DNA of 32,379 nucleotides, taken from contig CALJYC010000248.1 of assembly GCA_937984275.1 (NCBI GenBank), positions 1 to 32,379 on the forward strand, given 5' to 3'. Each line of letters starts with the position of its first letter. Positions within the stretch are counted from its first letter, which is position 1. A model generated the notes under the pieces. The model saw only the letters and a program-made list of their open reading frames with translations, made no database searches and had not been told where the DNA came from. This DNA is from an uncultured bacterium. GTDB lineage: Bacteria > Myxococcota_A > Polyangia > Polyangiales > Houyiibacteriaceae. The translations under genes were made by a program, and so were the position numbers. Of this stretch, positions 26,730 through 32,379 are shown one piece after another.

Positions 26730-27130
26730 CGGTTTCGGTGACGTGTTCGCAGCTCCTCGACGCTGTCTTCCCAGTTCTGGCCATCGAAGGTCGACAACGT
26801 GAAGTCCAACAGGTCGACTCCGTCCAAGCAGCGCAGGTTAACGTCGACTTGTTCCGGGTGAGACCGGGGCCTGTAGTACGAGTGGATCCCGCAGTGGCTG
26901 CAGAAATGATGCTTCGCGGTGTGCGTTCCAAACGTGTACGTCGTGATCGCGTCGGCGCCATGGAGGAGCTTAAAGTCGCTCTCAGGCACGATGAGGTGCA
27001 AGAAGCCCTTCTTCGCGCATACGCTGCAGTTGCACTCGATCGCCTCGTGCGAGCGCACCATGACCCGATACCGAACTGCGCCGCAGTGACACCCTCCTTC
27101 GAGGATTTCGGGCGCGGCGTCGGTCGTCAT
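26723..27130 (-). CDS. GFA/CENP-V domain protein (glutathione-dependent formaldehyde-activating enzyme family)
   Basis: Zinc-binding Cys pattern GGCHCGAVRYRV, CNCSVCAKKGFLHL, HHFCSHCGIHSYYRPRSHP. Confidence 0.88.
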   Translation of the reverse strand: MTTDAAPEILEGGCHCGAVRYRVMVRSHEAIECNCSVCAKKGFLHLIVPESDFKLLHGADAITTYTFGTHTAKHHFCSHCGIHSYYRPRSHPEQVDVNLRCLDGVDLLDFTLSTFDGQNWEDSVEELRTRHRNRQ

Positions 27131-27495
27131 TCCACCGGCTCGCCAGTCGACCGGTCGAGCGTCATCCAGGGTGTACCCGCGATCTGGACTTCAATAAGCT
27201 CTTCGGTAACCGACAGCACAGGCTTGCTTGCCACAGCGCCGAGCTCGGCGCGCCACAGTTCCTTGCCCGAGCCGACGTCCTTGGCGACCACGAGGCCCGG
27301 GTCGCCTGACTGCGCTTCGTAGAGGACGCCTTCGCTCAACACCGCGGCGCTGAGCTCTTCGCCCCCAGCATCCTGCACTGCGCGATTGCTCTTCTCGAGC
27401 TGCACGGCGCCAAACCACGCGATCAAGGCGGCCACGAGAACCAAGCCGAGCAGAACGGCAACGACGCGCTTCCCAGACTTGCCCTCTTCAGTCAC
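27127..27495 (-). CDS. Small membrane-anchored protein with a single PQQ-like beta-propeller blade motif
   Basis: N-terminal TM (VVAVLLGLVLVAALIAWFGAV), then VAKDVGSGKELWRAELGAVASKPVLS (A-x-D-x-x-(T/S)Gk-x-x-W pattern). Overlaps GFA by 4 bp. Confidence 0.6.
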   Translation of the reverse strand: MTEEGKSGKRVVAVLLGLVLVAALIAWFGAVQLEKSNRAVQDAGGEELSAAVLSEGVLYEAQSGDPGLVVAKDVGSGKELWRAELGAVASKPVLSVTEELIEVQIAGTPWMTLDRSTGEPVE

Positions 27496-27526
27496 GCTGA
27501 TTTCTTAGCACGTCCGCGGCCAGCGC

Positions 27527-28075
27527 CTAGCGGCGCCACATCTCCCACAGCGGCACGACACTCATCACGGCGTAACTGACGAGCAGTAGCACGCCTGACA
27601 GCGCGTAACTCGCCACTGCGCCCGCGCAGCCATGTGCGACGAGCCACGGCGCCGCGATGTGGAGCAATGTTCCGAACGAGCCTACGGAGATCCACACTGC
27701 TTTCACGTTCTTGCGGGATCGCGAGAGCACGTACATGTGGCTGAGGATCAGCAGGTACACCGGCATCGAGAACAGGTGAAAGTGGGTGACTTCGAGCAGC
27801 TTCCTCCGCGGCATGGGCTCGAACGCGGCGAGATCTTCGCCGTCGGGCGGCAGCACCAACGTGGGGCCCCCCACCGCCTCTTCCTCTTCCGCAGGTGCCG
27901 TCTCACCTCTGTAGTATGCATCGGCGCCGCTCAGGTCGAGCCCGACCATGTCGTGGGTGAGCCACAGCGTGAGCGCCAACCCCCCGAGCGTGAAGAGGAG
28001 AAACACCGTGTACACGGCGCGTGCGCCCAAGGGTAGGGCGCGCAGCCTGCCGGAGGGTCGAGTGAAGTCTTGCAT
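27527..28075 (-). CDS. Four-TM His-rich membrane protein (candidate heme b-binding)
   Basis: 182 aa with four hydrophobic segments and clustered membrane-proximal His: WLTHDM, EVTHFHLFSMPVYLLILSHMYVLS, FGTLLHIAAPWLVAHG. Lies 8 bp downstream of the FMN-binding gene. Confidence 0.65.
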   Translation of the reverse strand: MQDFTRPSGRLRALPLGARAVYTVFLLFTLGGLALTLWLTHDMVGLDLSGADAYYRGETAPAEEEEAVGGPTLVLPPDGEDLAAFEPMPRRKLLEVTHFHLFSMPVYLLILSHMYVLSRSRKNVKAVWISVGSFGTLLHIAAPWLVAHGCAGAVASYALSGVLLLVSYAVMSVVPLWEMWRR

Positions 28076-28083
28076 GGCTCGAG

Positions 28084-28644
28084 CTAGGACGAGGTGAGCA
28101 CAGTGTCATGCAACAGCAGCGTCGCGCGCTTCACGGCTTTGGCCATCGCGCGTGCGGAAAGCGTTGCACCGGAGATCACGTCGATGTCGTGTCCGGGCTT
28201 GAAGCCACTGGCGGCTTCCTTCCCGACGAACTGTTTACGGAACCGCTTGGAACGAATGCCTTCGCCGTAGGGCTCGCGATATGCGACCACTTCGACCCGC
28301 GTCACGCGGCCATCGCAATCGAAGAACGTGGCGAAGTCGATGTACTCGTGCTGACCGATCTCACGGTCGAATAGGGCGTAGCCATCGACGTGCTCTGCCG
28401 AGCGCGCGACGTAAAAGATGTACTCCGACTTCTCGAGCTTCTGGCCGAGCTGTCGTTCGATTCCCTCGCGACGATCCGCTGAAAGCCGGATGCGCTGGAA
28501 ATCCACCAGCTCCGATTGCTGGAACTGCTCCGCGAGGAGACCACGGACGCTGTAATAGACCTGTGCGTGACCGCTTGCGGCCAACCCGGAGGTGACGACC
28601 GAGACGGCGAGCAGAAGGGCAGCTCTATTGAAAACGCCTTTCAT
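28084..28644 (-). CDS. Secreted FMN-binding domain protein
   Basis: ATG 28644 begins MKGVFNRAALLLAVSVVTSGLAASGHAQ (signal peptide). C-terminal DVISGATLSARAM matches the SGAT flavinylation-type motif of FMN-binding domains. Confidence 0.8.
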   Translation of the reverse strand: MKGVFNRAALLLAVSVVTSGLAASGHAQVYYSVRGLLAEQFQQSELVDFQRIRLSADRREGIERQLGQKLEKSEYIFYVARSAEHVDGYALFDREIGQHEYIDFATFFDCDGRVTRVEVVAYREPYGEGIRSKRFRKQFVGKEAASGFKPGHDIDVISGATLSARAMAKAVKRATLLLHDTVLTSS

Positions 28645-28696
28645 CTTCGTTTTCAACGATAAGGGCAGCGCAGAGGCGCTGCAAGCGGAAATTACG

Positions 28697-28709
28697 CGCA
28701 AAATTTGCG
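28697..28709. promoter_or_regulatory. Palindrome CGCAAA-A-TTTGCG, candidate operator in a divergent promoter region
   Basis: Perfect 6+1+6 palindrome between the divergent starts at 28644 (-) and 28743/28773 (+). Confidence 0.4.
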
Positions 28710-28742
28710 GAATTAGGGCCTGAGGCTCCCCGCCGGACCCCA

Positions 28743-29372
28743 ATGGGTGCAATATGCCCGAACGCAAGAGCCATGGTCCGGTCACTCCATCATTTGCCGT
28801 CTCGATCGTTTCCCTGGGGACTCGCCCTCGCGCTGTTGCTGTCCGCGCAAACCGCATATGCGGACGCTCCCGCCGACACTGAGGCGCCCGAGCTCATGGT
28901 CGACCTCTTCTCGAGCACGCGGATCTATCCGAATGCCGACGCGGCACTAATGGGATTCGCGATGGGTGCCCTGTGGCGACCAACCGACAAATGCCTCCAC
29001 ATAGCCGGCGAAGGGTTTGCCCGATTCGGCAGCCGAACCTCGGGTGCGGGTGAGGAGCTCAAGATGCGAACGGCCGGCGGCGCACTGGGCGCGCTTTGGG
29101 GCAACGGCGATGCCGACCGTTGGTTTGGCGCAGGGGCGATGTTGGACATGGGTTGGGCCCGGGTCGGTCCGCGCGACGACTTCGCGCTCAGCGCCTACTT
29201 GCGAGCGCTTCTCTATTGGCGGCTTCGCAAAGAGTTCTGGGTCGGCCTGGATGCGCGTGCTGGCCACGTGATCATTCCGGTTACCGTCGAAGCGATTGGC
29301 ATCAAGGGCCCGATGATCGGGCTTGGCGTGGGATTGATGTGGGGCGACGACGGCGGGTATGGCTCGCCCTGA
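28743..29372 (+). CDS. Hypothetical secreted/outer-membrane-like protein
   Basis: Signal peptide FPWGLALALLLSAQTAYADAP and alternating Gly/aromatic segments (AAGGALGALWGNG-like, MIGLGVGLMWGDD). Alternative ATG at 28773. Confidence 0.6.
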   Translation: MGAICPNARAMVRSLHHLPSRSFPWGLALALLLSAQTAYADAPADTEAPELMVDLFSSTRIYPNADAALMGFAMGALWRPTDKCLHIAGEGFARFGSRTSGAGEELKMRTAGGALGALWGNGDADRWFGAGAMLDMGWARVGPRDDFALSAYLRALLYWRLRKEFWVGLDARAGHVIIPVTVEAIGIKGPMIGLGVGLMWGDDGGYGSP

Positions 29373-30204
29373 CCGGGTCCACTTCGTCCTGCTTGTGTGG
29401 CTGACGCTGGCGACAGGCTGTTCGGGCGTGCTCCAGAACATCGGGGCACGGTGGGCAACCCACAAAATCTCCGCGGTGTTCGATCTCGATGAAGCCCAGC
29501 AGATGGCTACGCGAGCGGCAGTCGACCGTGCGATCGTGAGCGCGCCAGAAGTATTGGGTCCGCGGCTCGACCTTTTGGTTGCGACGGTCGATCGCGCGCT
29601 GTCCAAAGGCTTGAACGAGGAGAACATGCTCGTCATCGAGCGGCAGGTCGACATTCTCATGGACAAGGCGGTCGGTTGGATCGTCGATGAGGCCGCTCCG
29701 ATCTTGGCGACCCTGCGCGACGAGCAGATCGACCATGCCCAGCGCGAGCTCGACGAACGCCTTCAGGAGACACGCGACGAGCTCAACGCGCCCGAGGATG
29801 AACGGCTCCGGAATCGGCAAGAGAAGTTCGTCGACGCGATCGAGAAGTGGACGGGTCGATTGAGCGATGCGCAAGAGGCAGCGATCCGTGCCTACGTGGC
29901 CACCATGCCCGACGAAGCGGCGGACCGGCTCAGGGCGGACGAACAGCGCCTCGCGGACATCGCAGACGGGCTGCGCCGGCACCCCGGTCCGCCCGCGACT
30001 CGAGATCTCTTGTGGAACGCGTGGAAGCAGCGTGAAGACTGGGGTCCGGGCACGCGCTCCGCCGAAGCCCGGCGAGCCGACGGTCGCAAGACTCTCCTTT
30101 TCGTGTACGAGCTTCTCGATGCCAAACAGAGAGATCACATGAGCGAACGTCTTCATGAGATGCACGAGACGGTGAAGCGCTTGCTCGGGACGGCGGGAGA
30201 GTAG
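29359..30204 (+). CDS. Helix-rich lipoprotein, DUF6279-like
   Basis: Lipobox LATGCSG; charged helical body ending LLDAKQRDHMSERLHEMHETVKRLL. Overlaps the preceding gene by 14 bp. Confidence 0.6.
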   Translation: MARPDRVHFVLLVWLTLATGCSGVLQNIGARWATHKISAVFDLDEAQQMATRAAVDRAIVSAPEVLGPRLDLLVATVDRALSKGLNEENMLVIERQVDILMDKAVGWIVDEAAPILATLRDEQIDHAQRELDERLQETRDELNAPEDERLRNRQEKFVDAIEKWTGRLSDAQEAAIRAYVATMPDEAADRLRADEQRLADIADGLRRHPGPPATRDLLWNAWKQREDWGPGTRSAEARRADGRKTLLFVYELLDAKQRDHMSERLHEMHETVKRLLGTAGE

Positions 30205-30206
30205 CG

Positions 30207-30851
30207 ATGTCGGAAAGTCCCGGCCGTCCTGTTCCCCGCACCTACACGCTGCCCGAGCTCTTCGGGGACCTGAAGTCGCTTGTGCCGCGCTTGTCGTCCC
30301 TATGGTCGATCTGGGTTGGCGGGCGCCTGCCTCGGGCGTTGCGGGAGCGGGTCGTCGTCTCGGTTGCGCAAGTCAACGTCTGCCGAATGTGCGAGCACGC
30401 GCACACTCGCATGGCCCGCGAAGCCGGCGTTTCGGATGCGGAGCTGGCTGCGCTCGAGAACATGGACGAGCACGCGTTTGACAGGCGAACGTGGCTCGCG
30501 GTCGCGCACGCCCGGGAGCGCACCAAGGCCGATTTTGCTCCCGTCGCCGACGATGAATCGCAGAGTGCTCTCGTCGAAGTGCTGGGAGCGCAAGCTTATC
30601 GCGACGTGGAAGATGTTGCCCGTGTGATGACGGTGGCCAACCGGATCGCCAACACGCTCAACGCCCTGCCTGATCGTCGGCGCGGCAATCCCGTCCCCGG
30701 AAGCCGGCTCTTCGACGAGCTCCTCATCAACTTCATGTTCTTGCCAGGCGCGTGGTTGGGCACGTTGGTGGCGGCAGTGCGACAGCGAAAATCGCCTTTC
30801 GCAGTGTGGCGCCAAGCCCGTGGCACCCAGAGCCGTAGCGATTCGGGCTGA
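30207..30851 (+). CDS. Carboxymuconolactone decarboxylase (AhpD-like) family protein
   Basis: Redox motif VNVCRMCEHAHTRMAREAGVSDAEL (CxxCxxxH) following VVVSVAQ; starts 3 nt after the lipoprotein stop. Confidence 0.75.
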   Translation: MSESPGRPVPRTYTLPELFGDLKSLVPRLSSLWSIWVGGRLPRALRERVVVSVAQVNVCRMCEHAHTRMAREAGVSDAELAALENMDEHAFDRRTWLAVAHARERTKADFAPVADDESQSALVEVLGAQAYRDVEDVARVMTVANRIANTLNALPDRRRGNPVPGSRLFDELLINFMFLPGAWLGTLVAAVRQRKSPFAVWRQARGTQSRSDSG

Positions 30852-30922
30852 GCGGCGTACGGATCCACATGGGACACCTGAAGGCCGTCACGTTGGCCAA
30901 GATCTCGAGCAACTGAATGTCA

Positions 30923-30949
30923 CTTGAATACTTCAGCGTGTGATTCAAG
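30923..30949. terminator. Inverted repeat CTTGAAT-N13-ATTCAAG between convergent genes, possible terminator
   Basis: 7-bp perfect arms at 30923-30929 and 30943-30949, between CMD (+) and the - strand ORF. Confidence 0.3.
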
Positions 30950-30962
30950 ACGGCGAGTCGGT

Positions 30963-31307
30963 CTAATACTCCACCTCGAGCTCCGGGTGACTTTGCGGGA
31001 TGCCCACTCGAAACCAAATGAACGGGAAGAGTGGGTTTGGCAGCCAGTACATCCAACCCAGGTTGCGAAAGCGTTCGCCTGTTGCCAACAACAAGTCCAT
31101 CCAGACATACAAGAACTTATAGACACAGAGGCCGGGAATGAAGTTCACCTTGAACCCATCGGTCCGGAGGAACTTGCGTCGGATGTAGAAGTTGCCCTCG
31201 AACGGCATGATGTTCCATCCGACAGGGCCTTCCGCCAGTGGCGTCCCCGTTGGGCGGTGTGAGATGCGAACCCACCGGCGGGCTTTTGTTGTCACCGAGT
31301 TAGCCAC
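30963..31307 (-). CDS. Small protein, possibly DUF427-like
   Basis: Pattern EGNFYIRRKFL…GLCVYKFLYVWMDLLLATGERFRNLGWMYWLPNPLFPF resembles the order of DUF427 conserved blocks (EGN-Y-R, C-YK, W-Y-P). A competing + strand ORF exists. Confidence 0.45.
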   Translation of the reverse strand: MANSVTTKARRWVRISHRPTGTPLAEGPVGWNIMPFEGNFYIRRKFLRTDGFKVNFIPGLCVYKFLYVWMDLLLATGERFRNLGWMYWLPNPLFPFIWFRVGIPQSHPELEVEY

Positions 31308-31312
31308 TGATC

Positions 31313-31324
31313 GCGTATATACGC
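31313..31324. promoter_or_regulatory. 12-bp perfect palindrome GCGTATATACGC upstream of yceI-like gene, candidate operator
   Basis: Self-complementary 12-mer in the 118-bp divergent intergenic region (31307 to 31425). Confidence 0.35.
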
Positions 31325-31424
31325 ATCGACACGAAGATGTTACGGGCCGGGTGGCTTCAGGACATCAGTGAAACATCTGGCCCCATGGCGCGTACCGAAG
31401 GCCATGTACGAAAGGAAACTGTCC

Positions 31425-32009
31425 ATGAAGCATGTGGTTCGCAATGCGCTCTTAGCGGCGCTCGGAGTTCTATTTGTCAGCTCGACAGCATTCGCTGCGT
31501 TCTCGCCACTCAAGCTGGATCGCATTCATAGCAAGGTGAGCTTCACGGCTGCCACGGTGATCTTCGATGTAGACGGCGAGTTCGGGGAGTTCGATGTCCA
31601 GATCGACGGCGATCCGAGCAAGCCCGAAACCGTCAAAGTCGAGGCCAATATCGATGTGGCGTCGATCAACACGCAGAACGGCAAGCGAGACGACCATCTC
31701 AAGAGCCCGGACTTCTTCGATGCAGCCAAGTACCCGAAGATCAGATTCACATCGATCGGCGTGAAGGCGAAAGGAAGTCAGCTGACCGTGAAGGGCAACC
31801 TGACCATGCATGGCAAGACGAAGTTGGTCAGCATTCCGTTCAAGGTCGCCAAGGGTAAGAACGGCGCCGGCATGGATGTGACGACCTACAAAGCGAAGCT
31901 CACGATCGACCGGCAGGACTTCGGCATCGGCACCGACAGCATCGCCGCCAAGATCAGCCTCGAAGACGAGGTCCAGATCGAGCTGCTGGTCGTCACGTTC
32001 CAAAAATAG
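31425..32009 (+). CDS. YceI family periplasmic protein
   Basis: ATG 31425 preceded by AGGAAA; signal peptide MKHVVRNALLAALGVLFVSSTAFA; FSPLKLDRIHSKVSFTA, DDHLKSPDFFDAAKYPKIRFTS, VKGNLTMHGKTK. Confidence 0.95.
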   Translation: MKHVVRNALLAALGVLFVSSTAFAAFSPLKLDRIHSKVSFTAATVIFDVDGEFGEFDVQIDGDPSKPETVKVEANIDVASINTQNGKRDDHLKSPDFFDAAKYPKIRFTSIGVKAKGSQLTVKGNLTMHGKTKLVSIPFKVAKGKNGAGMDVTTYKAKLTIDRQDFGIGTDSIAAKISLEDEVQIELLVVTFQK

Positions 32010-32105
32010 CGCTCGCACGAACCGCGGTTGGTTTTCCGCCGTTCTTCTATTGCCCACGCCTCGCTCCTTCGCGCTAGAGTAGGGCGAAGATGCGGGGTGT
32101 GATCC

Positions 32106-32379
32106 GTGGGCCACGACAAATTTGATCCTGAGCGCGACCGGCAAGTCCGTCGAGTCATCGTGATCGAAGGGCTCGCCAACGTGGCGGTGCTCGCCCTGAA
32201 GCTCGTCGTCGGTGTGTCGACCGGCTCGCTCGCGGTCTTCGGTGACGCGCTTCACTCGCTGAGTGACGTCGCCAACAATGCGGTGGCTTGGTTTGTGGTC
32301 CGGATCTCGTCGCAGCCGCCCGACCGTGACCATCCGTACGGCCACAGAAAATTCGAAACCTTGGCCGTGTTCGTGCTCG
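32106..32379 (+). CDS. Cation diffusion facilitator (CDF) transporter, N-terminal part, truncated by window end
   Basis: My translation from GTG 32106: GHDKFDPERDRQVRRVIVIEGLANVAVLALKLVVGVSTGSLAVFGDALHSLSDVANNAVAWFVVRISSQPPDRDHPYGHRKFETLAVFVL. It carries the CDF metal-site motif and HPYGH, and is absent from the ORF track because it runs off the end. Confidence 0.9.
   Translation, partial: MGHDKFDPERDRQVRRVIVIEGLANVAVLALKLVVGVSTGSLAVFGDALHSLSDVANNAVAWFVVRISSQPPDRDHPYGHRKFETLAVFVL

Noticed and set aside
30733-31056. 107-aa - strand ORF spanning the CMD 3' end and intergenic region
   Set aside because: Half of it is antisense to CMD, the rest overlaps the DUF427-like ORF in another frame, and there is no recognisable family.
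1-32379. Search for CRISPR arrays, tRNA/rRNA, transposases, toxin-antitoxin or phage-defence genes
   Set aside because: No regular spacer-repeat pattern, RNA gene signature, transposase or known defence motif was recognised by eye.

Overview
GC-rich, tightly packed bacterial chromosomal window. Gene content and style suggest a Myxococcota/deltaproteobacterium-like genome, but this is inference only. I support about 32 coding features, including two partial genes at the window edges. No rRNA, tRNA, CRISPR array, transposase or phage gene was recognised. Left part: a 1140-aa protein with a C-terminal Ser/Thr kinase domain and HLD in place of HRD, a SprT-like metalloprotease, a histidine kinase/OmpR regulator pair, a fatty-acid desaturase, an ALDH, an SRPBCC protein and a NhaC antiporter. 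Middle: an AMP-dependent acyl ligase, a quinone oxidoreductase, spermidine synthase, an MBL hydrolase, ferrochelatase, a crotonase, PurU, DUF445 and NUDIX proteins. Right part: an AlgI-like MBOAT with two paralogous membrane-anchored SGNH proteins, SDR, MATE, a four-gene FMN-binding/His-rich membrane protein/PQQ-like/GFA operon, a divergent OMP/lipoprotein/CMD operon, YceI and the start of a CDF transporter. The best candidates for undescribed systems are (1) the MBOAT plus two convergent, 3'-overlapping SGNH paralogs, probably a surface-glycan O-acylation module, and (2) the FMN-binding/four-TM His-rich membrane protein operon, which shares a palindrome-containing divergent promoter with an envelope operon. 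A 145-bp imperfect inverted repeat between the quinone oxidoreductase and speE is the most notable non-coding structure.
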